Of a stretch of 64,000 bases of DNA, positions 41,939-51,220 are shown piece after piece. The DNA comes from Sphaerisporangium corydalis (GTDB lineage: Bacteria; Actinomycetota; Actinomycetes; Streptosporangiales; Streptosporangiaceae): contig NZ_JANZYP010000015.1 in assembly GCF_025506355.1 (NCBI RefSeq), positions 1 to 64,000 on the forward strand, given 5' to 3'. Position 1 is the stretch's first letter, and each line of letters opens with the position of its first letter. Both the position numbers and the translations under genes were made by a program. Under the pieces are notes generated by a model. The model made no database searches and was not told the DNA's origin. It saw only the letters and a list, made by a program, of their open reading frames with translations.

Positions 41939-43667
41939 AGGTGGAGCGGGGACGCCAGTCGCCGCGGTCGAGGTCGAGCGCCTCGGGCGCGTGCAGGCGC
42001 ACCATCGTGCGCGCCACCCCGCGCGGCACCCGGCCGGGCGTGAGCAGCGACACGAGGATCATGACCGCGAAGGAGATCGGGACCGTCCACGCGGCCGGCT
42101 GGGCGAGCAGCGCCCCGGTCCAGCCGGTGTAGGGGCCGCCGGTGATGACCGCGATGACGGCGCCGCCGGCCAGCCCGCCCCCGGCGAGCAGCCCCGCCAC
42201 CGCGCCGGCCGTGCTCAGCCGCCGCCACCAGATGCCGAGCACGAGCAGCGGGCAGAACGACGAGGCGGCGACCGCGAAGGCCAGGCCGACGACGTCGGCC
42301 ACCGCGAGCGACCGGGCCACCGTGGCCAGCACGAGCGGCACCGTGACGGCCAGCAGCGTGGCGGCGCGGAACGACGGCACGCCGCCGCGCAGGATGTCCT
42401 GCCCGATGACGCCGGCGACCGACACCGCGAGCCCGGAGGAGGTGGACAGGAACGCGGCGAACGCCCCGGCGGTGACCAGCGCGCCGAGCAGGTCCCCCGC
42501 CGCCCCGCCGATCAGGCGGCCCGGCAGCGTCAGCACGACCGCGTCCGTGCGGCCGGTCATGAGCAGCTCGGGGGTGTAGAGCCGGCCCAGCGCCCCGTAC
42601 ACGGCCGGGAGCAGGTAGAACGCGCCGAGCAGGGTGAGCACGACGAGTGTCGTGCGACGCGCGGCCCGCCCGTCGGGGTTGGTGTAGAACCGGACCAGGA
42701 CGTGCGGCAGGCCCATCGTGCCGAGGAAGGTGGCCAGGATCAGCGAGTACGTGGCGTAGAGCGGGTGCTCGCGGCTGTGCAGGGGCAGCGCCCACTGGTG
42801 GTCGGTGAGGACGGGCAGGTTCTCCACGTGCGGCACCGGCGTCCCGGCCGGGAAGGTGACCGTCGTGTCGTGGGCGATGGCGTGCGGGCCGGGCCGGAGC
42901 GTGACCCGTTGCCCGCTCATCCTCCTGCCGTCCAGGCGGCCGGTCACCGTCACCGCGACTGGCCGTTCGACGTTCACGGTCACGTCGGCGCTGACCGCGA
43001 CGCTGACCGCGTCGGTGAAGACCGGCGGCGCGTCGCGCCCGAGCGCCGGCTTGCCGTGCGCGTACCAGGCGAACAGCAGGAACACCACGGGCAGGGCCAG
43101 CGCCGTCAGCTTCAGCCAGTACTGGAAGGCCTGGACGAAGGTGATCGAGCGCATCCCGCCGGACAGCACGTTGACCGCGACGACGACGGCCACCAGCAGG
43201 CCGCCCACCCACGGCGGCGCCCCGGTGATCGTGCGGAACACCAGGCCGGCGCTCTGGAACTGCGGCATCAGGTACAGCCAGCCGATCAGGACGACCAGCA
43301 CGCTGGCCAGCCGGCGGACGGTCATCGACTCCAGGCGGGCCTCGGCGAAGTCGGGCAGCGTGTACGCGCCCGACCGGCGCAGCGGCGCCGAGACCAGGAC
43401 GAGCAGCACCAGGTAGCCACCGGTCCAGCCGACCGGCAGCCACAACATGTCGGCCCCGTAGGCGAGGATCAGCCCGGCGATCCCGAGGAAGGACGCGGCC
43501 GAGAGGTACTCCCCGCCGATGGCCGAGGCGTTCCACAGGGGCGAGACCGTGCGCGAGGCGACGTAGAAGTCCGACGTCGTGCGGGACAGCCGCAGCCCGA
43601 ACGCCCCGATGAGGATCGCGGCCACCACGACGACGATCACCGCCGTGAGCCCGAGCGCGGCACTCAC
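41937..43667 (-). CDS. Sodium:solute symporter, second ActP-like paralogue
   Basis: A 576-residue SSS-family symporter (TTSDFYVASRTVSPLWNASAIGGEYLSAASFLGIAG and MGLPHVLVRFYTNPDG). An extra soluble segment of about 80 residues, beta-rich (VAVSADVTVNVERPVAVTVTG), lies between two helices. GTG at 43667 is used since it starts directly at the first membrane helix; a longer frame upstream would overlap the DUF485-like gene and is unlikely. It is grouped with a LytS/LytR-type two-component system and probably imports a monocarboxylate sensed by it. Confidence 0.85.
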   Translation of the reverse strand: MSAALGLTAVIVVVVAAILIGAFGLRLSRTTSDFYVASRTVSPLWNASAIGGEYLSAASFLGIAGLILAYGADMLWLPVGWTGGYLVLLVLVSAPLRRSGAYTLPDFAEARLESMTVRRLASVLVVLIGWLYLMPQFQSAGLVFRTITGAPPWVGGLLVAVVVAVNVLSGGMRSITFVQAFQYWLKLTALALPVVFLLFAWYAHGKPALGRDAPPVFTDAVSVAVSADVTVNVERPVAVTVTGRLDGRRMSGQRVTLRPGPHAIAHDTTVTFPAGTPVPHVENLPVLTDHQWALPLHSREHPLYATYSLILATFLGTMGLPHVLVRFYTNPDGRAARRTTLVVLTLLGAFYLLPAVYGALGRLYTPELLMTGRTDAVVLTLPGRLIGGAAGDLLGALVTAGAFAAFLSTSSGLAVSVAGVIGQDILRGGVPSFRAATLLAVTVPLVLATVARSLAVADVVGLAFAVAASSFCPLLVLGIWWRRLSTAGAVAGLLAGGGLAGGAVIAVITGGPYTGWTGALLAQPAAWTVPISFAVMILVSLLTPGRVPRGVARTMVRLHAPEALDLDRGDWRPRST

Positions 43668-43782
43668 CCCGCCGCCACGCCCTCGCGGCCCGGCGGGCGG
43701 GCGGCGCCCTCGGCCTGCGAGACCCTTGGCGCGCGGGACTGCCGGGCACCGAGCGCTCGGGCCATAGGCGTGCCGGGCGGGT

Positions 43783-44166
43783 TCACTGGCGTTCCACCAG
43801 GTCGGCGAAGTGACGCTCATTGCGCTCCGCCTGCCGCACGTACAGCCAGGCGCCCACGACGAACGCCGGGTAGATCAGCCCGGCGAGCACCACCCAGGGC
43901 AGCGGCAGCCCGAGGAGCCGCACCTCCCGCAGGTCCGGGACGAGCAGGAACAGCAGCGGCAGGCCGCCGATCACGCACCCGAGCACCGTGCAGACGAACA
44001 GGGCCAGCCGGAACTGGGTGCGGACCAGGGACCGCATGTAGACCTCACCGAGGCCCGTCTGCTCGTCGATCTCCATGGTGACCGGGTAGCGGGGCCTGCG
44101 GGCGGCCGTGGTACGCGGGCTGGTGACGACCTCACGCTTGGGCCGCTCCGGCGTCTTCGGCGTCAC
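43783..44166 (-). CDS. DUF485-like small membrane protein
   Basis: A 127-residue protein. A positively charged N-terminus is followed by two helices (LALFVCTVLGCVIGGLPLLFLLV and WVVLAGLIYPAFVVGAWLYV), then an amphipathic tail. It resembles the DUF485 partner of symporters. Its ATG overlaps the response-regulator stop (ATGA), tying the transporter pair to the two-component system. Confidence 0.8.
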   Translation of the reverse strand: MTPKTPERPKREVVTSPRTTAARRPRYPVTMEIDEQTGLGEVYMRSLVRTQFRLALFVCTVLGCVIGGLPLLFLLVPDLREVRLLGLPLPWVVLAGLIYPAFVVGAWLYVRQAERNERHFADLVERQ

Positions 44167-44972
44167 GAGTCGCGGCCCTTCCTGGCCCGGCGCACCAGCA
44201 GGTCGCGCAGCTCGCGGGTGTGCCTGCGGCTGACCGGGATCTCGGTGTCGCCGATCCGCACCGTGCAGCGGCCGGAGTCGATGTGCAGCTCGTCGATGTG
44301 CTTGACCGCCACCAGGTGGCTGCGGTGCACGCGGATGAACCCGGCGGCGGCCCAGCGCTCCTCCAGGGCGGCGAGCGGGATGCGCACCAGGTGGCTGCCG
44401 GTCGCGGTGTGCAGGCGGGCGTAGTCGCCCTGGGCCTCCACGTAGCGGACGTCGGAGCTGGCGACGAAGCGGGTGACCCCCGCGAGCTCCACCGGGATCG
44501 TCTCGGCGTCCGGCGCCGGGCGGGCGGGGTCTTCCAGGGCGCCGGGAGCGTCGGGGACGCCCGCGCAGACCCGGCGGATGGCCTCGGCGAGCCGTTCAGG
44601 CCGCACCGGTTTCAGCAGGTAGTCCTCGGCCTTGATCTCGAAGGCGTCGACCGCGTGCTCCTCGTAGGCGGTGACGAACACGACGCGGGGCGGCCGGGCG
44701 AACTGGGCCAGGAGCCGGCCGAGCACGACGCCGTCGAGGCCGCGCATCCGGATGTCGAGGAACACCGCCTCGACGGGCCTGCCCTCGGCCATGGCGCGGT
44801 CGAGCAGCTTCAGCGCCGACGCGCCGTCGCGGGCCGTGGCGACCTCGCCGATGCGCGGGTCGGCCCGGAGCAGGTACGCCAGGTCCTCCAGCGCAGGCTG
44901 CTCGTCGTCCACCGCCAGCACCCGCAGGCCGGTCACATCACGTCCATTCACCGATCGCACTCTCGAATCCAC
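44163..44972 (-). CDS. LytTR-family response regulator
   Basis: A 269-residue protein. The receiver domain has VDDEQPAL, the phospho-acceptor in FLDIRMRG (Asp near 73), VTAY and LLKPV. The C-terminal LytTR DNA-binding domain contains RYVEAQGDYARLHTATG and FIRVHRSHLVAV. The start is uncertain among several GTG codons within 15 residues. Cognate kinase is the LytS-like protein encoded upstream, and the overlapping DUF485/symporter genes are the likely targets, as in BtsSR or LytST systems that control pyruvate uptake. Confidence 0.9.
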   Translation of the reverse strand: MDSRVRSVNGRDVTGLRVLAVDDEQPALEDLAYLLRADPRIGEVATARDGASALKLLDRAMAEGRPVEAVFLDIRMRGLDGVVLGRLLAQFARPPRVVFVTAYEEHAVDAFEIKAEDYLLKPVRPERLAEAIRRVCAGVPDAPGALEDPARPAPDAETIPVELAGVTRFVASSDVRYVEAQGDYARLHTATGSHLVRIPLAALEERWAAAGFIRVHRSHLVAVKHIDELHIDSGRCTVRIGDTEIPVSRRHTRELRDLLVRRARKGRDS

Positions 44973-45078
44973 TAGAGAGTGATGAATCAGACTGTGGAAG
45001 TCAACGGCTCAGGTCAGCGGGGGCATAACAGTCTGGCGACGCCTCACCACCGCCCTCTTCGTCACCGGCCGACGGCGG

Positions 45079-46272
45079 TCAGGCGGAGACGCCCTGGCGG
45101 TACTTGGGGAGGCGCACGCTGATCTTGGCGCCGGCCCCCTGGGCCGTCTCGACGACCAGCCCGTACTCGTCGCCGTAGACGTGGCGGAGCCGCTCGTCCA
45201 CGTTGGCCAGGCCGACCCCGCCCGCGCCCGAGCGCTCGTCGGGGTCGCCGGACAGGATCCGCCGCAGCCGCTCGGGGTCCATGCCGACGCCGTCGTCCTC
45301 GACGCTGATCAGGCACTCCGCCCCGGCGTCCTCGGCGATGATCGTGATGCGGCCGACCCCGTCCTTGCTCTCCAGGCCGTGCCGCACGGCGTTCTCCACC
45401 AGCGGCTGCAGGCACAGGAACGGCACGGCGACCGGCAGCACCTCCGGCGCGATGCGCAGCGTCACCCGGAGCTGGTCGCCGAACCGGGCGCGTTCCAGGG
45501 TGAGGTAGCGGTCGATGGAGCGCAGCTCCTCGGCCAGCGTGGTGAACTCGCCGTGCCGGCGGAAGGAGTAGCGGGTGAAGTCGGCGAAGTCCAGCAGCAG
45601 CTCACGGGCCCGCTCGGGGTCGGTGCGGACGAACGAGGCGATCGTGGTGAGCGAGTTGTAGATGAAGTGCGGGGAGATCTGCGCGCGCAGGGCCCGCACC
45701 TCCGCCTCCATGAGCAGGGTGCGCGAGCGGTCGAGCTCGGCCAGTTCGAGCTGGGAGTCGACCCAGGTGGCGACCTCCTGGGTCGCGCGGACCAGGCCCG
45801 CCGACGCGTGGTCTCCGTAGGCGGCCAGGGAGCCGACGACCCGCTCGTCGGTCGTGAGCGGCACCACCACCGCGTACCTGACCGGGCATTCGGGCAGCTC
45901 ACAGGAGACAGCGTCGGGGCCGAGCACCTGGATGCGGCCGTCGCGCAGGGTCGCGGCGGCGTGGGCGAAGGCGTTCCCCGCGTGGTGGTCGCCCGCGCCG
46001 TCGTAGACGAGCAGCTCCTCGCCGCTGGTGATCGCGATGGCGGGCGAGCCGAGCAGCTCGCGCAGGTAGCGGGAGGCCTTCAGGGCCCCGGCGGCCGTCA
46101 GCCCGGCCCGCAGCGGCGGCGCGGCCAGGGACGCGGTGTGCAGGGTCTCGAACGTGGCCCGCTCCGCCGGGCTGGTGCCCAGCTCACGCCGCCCGCGCAG
46201 CACGCGCCACAGCACCACCGCCGGAACCCCGGCGAGCACAAGAAGCACGGTCACGGCCAGCAGCGGTTCCAC
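45079..46272 (-). CDS. LytS-like sensor histidine kinase
   Basis: A 397-residue protein. One N-terminal helix (LLAVTVLLVLAGVPAVVLW) leads to a GAF-like sensor region (about 40-185). The His-kinase motif ISPHFIYNSLTTIASF (His near 200) and a C-terminal ATPase with LVENAVRHG, DDGVG and GVGLANVDERL boxes follow. This is the LytS/YehU class in which the helix ends in PHF-N. GTG at 46272 was chosen as the start of the helix. It likely senses a carboxylate for the downstream symporter. Confidence 0.88.
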   Translation of the reverse strand: MEPLLAVTVLLVLAGVPAVVLWRVLRGRRELGTSPAERATFETLHTASLAAPPLRAGLTAAGALKASRYLRELLGSPAIAITSGEELLVYDGAGDHHAGNAFAHAAATLRDGRIQVLGPDAVSCELPECPVRYAVVVPLTTDERVVGSLAAYGDHASAGLVRATQEVATWVDSQLELAELDRSRTLLMEAEVRALRAQISPHFIYNSLTTIASFVRTDPERARELLLDFADFTRYSFRRHGEFTTLAEELRSIDRYLTLERARFGDQLRVTLRIAPEVLPVAVPFLCLQPLVENAVRHGLESKDGVGRITIIAEDAGAECLISVEDDGVGMDPERLRRILSGDPDERSGAGGVGLANVDERLRHVYGDEYGLVVETAQGAGAKISVRLPKYRQGVSA

Positions 46273-46454
46273 GCCGCCGGAGCCTACCCGACCGTCCCGC
46301 CCCCAGCATCCGCCGATGATCGCCGACCGGCCCACCCGCCGCGCGAACGGCTCAGTCCACCTGCCCACCCGCCGCGCGGACGCCCCACCTGACCGCTCAC
46401 CACCCAGCCCTGCCTCCCCCGGTCCACCCCGCCGTCCCGCACGAGCAAGGCCGA

Positions 46455-47033
46455 TCACGGCCTGCGTGCGAGGTAGGCCCACACTCTGTGCCCGGTCGCC
46501 GGGGCGCCCTGGAAGCCGGTCCGTTCCGCCAAGGCGGTCACGATGGCCAGCCCACGCCCGCCTTCCGCGCACGGGACGTCCGCCTCGCCATGACCGCCGA
46601 ACCGCGGGGCACCGGCCCCACCGAGGTCGGAGACGGTGACCAGGACCCTCGCGGCCGCCACGGGGCCGCCGAGCGGCTCACGGCGGGGCGAGGTGAGGAT
46701 GATCTCCACAGCGAAGTGACCGCCCGGGGATCCGCTGCGAGTGTGGCGGACGGCGTTGCCCGCCAGTTCGCCGACGACCAGTTCGGCGTCGTCGGCGAAC
46801 GGCGTGCCGCCGAGCAGGAGGCGGGTGAAGCGCCTGGCCTCCGCGGCCTGGTCGAGCGCGCCGGGAAAGGCGCGCCGCCAGATGAGGACCTCCGGGCCGG
46901 GTCGTACGGCCTCGTCGACCGGCACGGCGCGTGAGGAGCGGCCCGCACGCGGCGGGCCGGGCGAGATGATGAAATCGGCGGCCACGCGCGGCGCCTCGTC
47001 GCTGGGGTCGGTTCTGATGGACACGAGCCACAA
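46455..47033 (-). CDS. Anti-sigma-factor-like ATP-binding protein, second copy
   Basis: A 192-residue protein homologous to the one at 7291. Shared blocks include FPGALDQAAEARRF, ADDAELVVGELAGNAVRHTRSG, GRGLAIVTALAERTGFQGAP and TGHRVWAYL. It has an extra 45-residue N-terminus, with TTG at 47033 as start and an internal GTG as alternative. It is divergent from the second HTH/TPR regulator, reproducing the 5.4-7.8 kb arrangement in the opposite orientation. Confidence 0.85.
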   Translation of the reverse strand: MWLVSIRTDPSDEAPRVAADFIISPGPPRAGRSSRAVPVDEAVRPGPEVLIWRRAFPGALDQAAEARRFTRLLLGGTPFADDAELVVGELAGNAVRHTRSGSPGGHFAVEIILTSPRREPLGGPVAAARVLVTVSDLGGAGAPRFGGHGEADVPCAEGGRGLAIVTALAERTGFQGAPATGHRVWAYLARRP

Positions 47034-47255
47034 CGATCGACGAGCGAACGCACCTTACCGATCCCACCTTCCACCGTGGCGATCTTTCAACCGGAAACCC
47101 CGGTGACGTGCGCGAACATAGGTGCCTGGCTGATCACCACCCGTCGGGCACCTTGCTCGATGCCCCAGCTTTCGTCATTCTCGGTAGTCAGGAAACCACT
47201 TTGCGTATAAGTTCTGTGATCTGGGAACCTGTTCGAGCCGGGGAGGCATACGGCC

Positions 47256-48845
47256 ATGTCGGGCGAGGGACTCCACATCCTGCTGGAATGCCGGCGACGC
47301 GGTGAGGCGCTGCGCGCCATGGGTTACACGTTCGACGAGGTGGCCGACATGTTCTCCGTCTGCCACGACGTCAGCCCGCTACGTCTGTACCGCTACGCCT
47401 ACGGGCTCACCGCCGCCGAGGCCGCCGCGCGGTACAACGACCTCGACCCGGCGGGCACCGCCGCGCTGCGCGAGTCACGGCTGTACGAGTTCGAGCACTG
47501 GCCGCAGCGCGGCATGCGCCCGATCGCCCGCACCATCGCCCTGTTCGCACACGTCTACCGGACCACCGCCCGCCGCCTGGTCGGCGACCAGGTCTACGCC
47601 TCCTACAGCGTGCGCGACCGCGACCTCATCGACCGCACCGACCACCGCTCGTCCCATGCCACCCAGCGGTCCTCTGGCGTCCCGGCCGCCTTGCCGGGAC
47701 ATGCCACCATGGGTCAGGAAGTGGAAGCGGCACGCCCGGCGGCCCCGGTTCCCGGCTTCAAGGATTGCGCCGCGCTGCTGCGTGCCCTCACAGCCGAGGA
47801 GGCCGATGTGAAGCGCCGCGATCTGCTCTTCGAACTGGCCCTGGCGCTCGGCGGCGCCCCCGCCCTGGTGCTGCTGCGCCACCTGTCCCCACCCGAGAAG
47901 GACCGCCTGGCCACCGCGATCCGCTCCTCCACCCGGGTGGACGTCGCCACCGTGGAGCTGATCGAGAAACTCACCGCCCGCTGCCGCCGCCTGGACGACG
48001 AGTTCGGCCCGGCCAAGGTCCTGCCTGTCGTGGAGGGCCAGCGCAACCTCGTCGCCGACCTGCTGCACCGCGAGTCCCTGCTACCCGCCCTACGCGACCG
48101 GCTCATCCGCGCCTACGCCGAACTCAGCCAGCTCGCCGGCTGGCTCCACCACGACCTCCTCGACCACCCCGGAGCCCGCCGCCGCTACCAAGAGGGCCTC
48201 GCCGCAGCCCACCAGATCCGCGACCCCACTCTCATCGCCTATCTCCACACGTGTCTGGCCAACATGTCACGATTCCAGGGCCGCATCGGCGAGGCTCTCG
48301 ACCACATCTACGCCGCGCAAGGATGGGCACGGCAGAGCCCGAGCACCCTGCTCCGATCGGTACACGCCGTGGACCTCGCACGGATCCTCGCCGCGGACGG
48401 CAGCGCCCGCGACAGCGAACACGCGCTGGTCCAGTCGCGCCACCTGGCCGAACGGCCGAGAACCGAAGCCGATCCCTCTTACCTCTACTGGTGGACGGCT
48501 GCGGGCGTCGAGAGGCACACGGCGGGCTGCATGGTCGCCTGGGGACGACCGGACGACGCCATCCGCACGGCCGAACGAGCCCTGTCAGCGGGAATGCGCA
48601 AACCCGCACGCGGCAGAACCCTCCTGGAGTATGCCGAGGCCCTCATCGACAAGCGAGAGATAGCCGCCGCAACCGACAAGATCCGCGAGGCGGTCCACAT
48701 CACCGTGAGTCACAGCTCCGGACGCCTAGCCGACACCGTCCGCCAGACCCGCGCCCGCCTCCAGCCCTGGGCGGGCAACAAACACGTCCGCACCCTGGAC
48801 GAGGAACTCCACTCCCTGGGGATCACCACCAGCCGGCCGGTCTAG
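47256..48845 (+). CDS. HTH/TPR-type regulator, second copy
   Basis: A 529-residue paralogue of the 5398-7050 protein. LLECRRRGEALRAMGYTFDEVADMF, then YNDLDPAGTAALRESRLYEFEHWP, VYRTTARRLVGDQVYASYSVRDRDLIDR, and the tail ANKHVR-LDEEL are shared. The central part is a TPR-like helical array. GGGGAGG stands eight bases before the ATG. Together with the divergent ATPase it forms a duplicated two-protein regulatory module of unknown output. Confidence 0.78.
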   Translation: MSGEGLHILLECRRRGEALRAMGYTFDEVADMFSVCHDVSPLRLYRYAYGLTAAEAAARYNDLDPAGTAALRESRLYEFEHWPQRGMRPIARTIALFAHVYRTTARRLVGDQVYASYSVRDRDLIDRTDHRSSHATQRSSGVPAALPGHATMGQEVEAARPAAPVPGFKDCAALLRALTAEEADVKRRDLLFELALALGGAPALVLLRHLSPPEKDRLATAIRSSTRVDVATVELIEKLTARCRRLDDEFGPAKVLPVVEGQRNLVADLLHRESLLPALRDRLIRAYAELSQLAGWLHHDLLDHPGARRRYQEGLAAAHQIRDPTLIAYLHTCLANMSRFQGRIGEALDHIYAAQGWARQSPSTLLRSVHAVDLARILAADGSARDSEHALVQSRHLAERPRTEADPSYLYWWTAAGVERHTAGCMVAWGRPDDAIRTAERALSAGMRKPARGRTLLEYAEALIDKREIAAATDKIREAVHITVSHSSGRLADTVRQTRARLQPWAGNKHVRTLDEELHSLGITTSRPV

Positions 48846-48914
48846 CGCGACGCCGACATCCGGGAAACGCCCGTCCTCCTACGGCGGATGACGCACGCTT
48901 TCGGGTTCCCGGAG

Positions 48915-50048
48915 TCAGTTGATGGTGGCGGACCACCGGCCGCGCCGAAGGCGGATCGCGCCGTCAGGGGCGATTCGGACGTGTGCGCCGTACAGCGGCA
49001 GGTTGCCATGCTCCAGCCAGTGGTCGCGGGCCTCGTCGAGCAGGTTCCACAGACGGCGCGGGCCGCCCTGGTGCACGACCGCGATCTCCCGGCCGATCTG
49101 CTCGGCCCGCGCCCATGAGCCGTCTTCGTGGACCATGAGAGCGATCCGGGTGTCGCCGGTCTCGTGGTAGCCGTGCTCGATGCCGGGGGCCATGACCTCC
49201 AGCATGGAACGCAGCTCCCACGCGTTCTCCTCGATGTCGATGACGGGGAACCGGCCGTTCGAGACCTGCTCGCCGTCCGCCGTGCGCGCGGTCTCCATCA
49301 GCCCGGCCAGGCCCGGCGGATACTCGGCGCCGGTCCTGGTCTTCATGAACATCGCCCAGTCCCGTTCGATCTGGCCGACCGCGCCGCCGTCGTCGGTCTT
49401 CACAGCGGCCACGATGAGCGAGGTGTTGGTGATGGTCGTCACCAGACGGCCGCCGGGGTTGAGCGCGGCCAACCAGGATGCGGGGATGGGTCGTACCGCC
49501 ACCATCGCCACGATCCGGTCGAACGTCCATGGAATATCTCCGATGGCGTTGATCGTCGCGATGCGTGGGTCGTAGTCGAGTTCGGCCAGTCGCGCCGCGG
49601 CCAGGGACGTCACGTAGTCGTCCACGTCGATGCTGGTCACCCGCTCATCACCGAACCGGTGACACAGCAGGGCGGCGCCGTATCCCGAGCCGGTACCGAC
49701 ATCGAGAATGGCCTGCTTGTCCCCGATACGGGCATGCCGGTACATCTGCAGAACCAAGCCCGGCAGCGTGGAGGAAGAGGTGGGCAGCCCGGTCGGCTCA
49801 TCATGCGCCGTGGCCTGGTCAGCATGGAGGCTGCCGATCTTGGTGACGAGTGTGCGGTTCTGATAGGCGGAGTCCAGCCAGGCCTTCTCGTCGGCCGGAC
49901 CGTACCGCAGTTTCCAGTGGTCGTCCGCCCACTGCCACCAAGCGGGGACGAACCGGTGGCGGGGGGTGACGCAGACCGCGTCGCGCCACCGCGATCCCGC
50001 GTGAGTGATGCGGTCGGCGAGCTCATGCGCACGAGATGGCCAGTCCAT
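48915..50048 (-). CDS. PIMT-like methyltransferase of peptide-maturation type
   Basis: A 377-residue SAM-dependent methyltransferase related to protein-L-isoaspartate O-methyltransferase. TPRHRFVPAWW precedes the SAM-binding ILDVGTGSGYGAALL (about residue 114) and VTSIDVDDYV. The N-terminus DWPSRAHELADRI and the long C-terminal extension resemble the methyltransferases found in graspetide and FxLD-type peptide clusters, not housekeeping PIMT. It is the last gene of an operon with a radical SAM enzyme, 33 bp downstream. Target is probably a modified peptide; inferred from context. Confidence 0.8.
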   Translation of the reverse strand: MDWPSRAHELADRITHAGSRWRDAVCVTPRHRFVPAWWQWADDHWKLRYGPADEKAWLDSAYQNRTLVTKIGSLHADQATAHDEPTGLPTSSSTLPGLVLQMYRHARIGDKQAILDVGTGSGYGAALLCHRFGDERVTSIDVDDYVTSLAAARLAELDYDPRIATINAIGDIPWTFDRIVAMVAVRPIPASWLAALNPGGRLVTTITNTSLIVAAVKTDDGGAVGQIERDWAMFMKTRTGAEYPPGLAGLMETARTADGEQVSNGRFPVIDIEENAWELRSMLEVMAPGIEHGYHETGDTRIALMVHEDGSWARAEQIGREIAVVHQGGPRRLWNLLDEARDHWLEHGNLPLYGAHVRIAPDGAIRLRRGRWSATIN

Positions 50049-50081
50049 TTCAGCAGTGTCCTCTGTATCGGGCGCCGCCCG

Positions 50082-51083
50082 TCATCGCGGCACTTCGGCG
50101 ACTTGAACCCGCCGCACGGGCAGGATGAGGGCGTCGCCCTCACAGAGGGTCTCAGCCGGCGCGCAGTCGTCTCCATCCGACCCCGGGTTGCAGTCTGTCG
50201 CGCCGCGGCGGGGTACCTGCCCTAGGAGGTCCTGCCAGATCTGCCCGGCGAGGATCTCCGCGAGCGGTGTGATCTTGACGTTGCCCGCCGGTCGCAGGAA
50301 CCGGGACATGACGCACATCCACACGTTCCCATTGGAGGAGACAGCGGCGCGGCCGTTCCCACACTGTCCGCACAACTCCTTGACACCCATTTCGATGGCA
50401 GCGGCGCCTCGACCCACACCGCGCATCCGGTCGATAGGGCCGAGGCGGTTCACACCGAGGGCCTTCATCTGCGTGTGCGCCTGCTCGGCACGCTGCCCCT
50501 CCTGAAGCTTCACGATGGCGACCTTGAGGGGGATGCCGCGCTGAAGGGCTTCTTGGATGCCGGCGAGGGTCCGAGCGTGGGAGCCGCGGCGCTGCGTGAT
50601 TTGGTCGTGCTCGTCGGGGTCGTCGGAGTAGTACGACGTGGCCAGCGTGATGTTGGGGTCGCCGAGCAGGTCCCAGAGCCGATCGGGCAGGTGGTAGAGG
50701 TTGGAGAACACCTGTGTCTTCAAACCCTGCGCGAGGGCGTGTCGCACCAGCCGCTCGAAGTCGGGATGCTTGGTCGGCTCGCCGCCGATGAATTGCACGG
50801 TTTCGACCCCGGCGGCGGGAACGGAGCCGAGCAGGTTCTCCCAGTCGCTGGTAGTCATGGTCCCGTGTCCGGCTCTGGGACCTGAATCGGCGTAGCAGTG
50901 GCCGCACTGGAGCTGGCAGCGGCCGGTGATCTCCAGCTCCAGGAAGTGAACCGGAGCGGGCTGCACAGGATGGGGGGCCCGCAGCACCTGGTGGTTCGCC
51001 TCCGGCAGGACGAGCCCGTCCTCGTGGTCGGGGCGGAGCGACGATTGCTGCTCCAGGAAAGGGCTAGCGATCAGCTCATGCAC
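50082..51083 (-). CDS. Radical SAM/SPASM-type enzyme
   Basis: A 333-residue protein. The [4Fe-4S]-SAM motif is ITGRCQLQCGHCYADSG (CxxxCxxC) near residue 52, with QFIGGEPTKHP as the GGE motif. The C-terminus carries extra cysteines (CGQCGNGRAAVSSNGNVWMC, DCNPG, DDCAP, LC), which suit a SPASM or twitch auxiliary cluster. Such enzymes modify peptides in RiPP pathways. GTG with GGAGG five bases ahead is the start. Neighbours are a GNAT, an XRE/TPR regulator and a PIMT-like methyltransferase. No precursor gene is obvious. Confidence 0.85.
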   Translation of the reverse strand: MHELIASPFLEQQSSLRPDHEDGLVLPEANHQVLRAPHPVQPAPVHFLELEITGRCQLQCGHCYADSGPRAGHGTMTTSDWENLLGSVPAAGVETVQFIGGEPTKHPDFERLVRHALAQGLKTQVFSNLYHLPDRLWDLLGDPNITLATSYYSDDPDEHDQITQRRGSHARTLAGIQEALQRGIPLKVAIVKLQEGQRAEQAHTQMKALGVNRLGPIDRMRGVGRGAAAIEMGVKELCGQCGNGRAAVSSNGNVWMCVMSRFLRPAGNVKITPLAEILAGQIWQDLLGQVPRRGATDCNPGSDGDDCAPAETLCEGDALILPVRRVQVAEVPR

Positions 51084-51220
51084 GGAGACCTCCAGATCAG
51101 ATCACCAATCGTGTCGATAACACGACCGTCCGTGCATCATGTTGAGCGGCTTCCGAGGCGCTGCCTGGAGAATTGATTTGGACAGTCACTAAGGACAAAT
51201 CAATAAATCCTGCTTTGTAG

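Noticed and set aside
43668-43820. N-terminal extension of the second symporter up to an ATG at 43820
   Set aside because: It would overlap the DUF485-like gene and consists of Arg/Pro/Gly-rich sequence with no membrane character.
51110-51148. 12-codon ATG frame (MMHGRSCYRHDW) in the same gap
   Set aside because: Too short, no ribosome-binding site, nothing to distinguish it from chance.
51097-51189. 30-codon frame before the radical SAM gene as RiPP precursor
   Set aside because: No ribosome-binding site, two TTA codons and AT-rich promoter-like sequence; kept only as a weak candidate in the findings.
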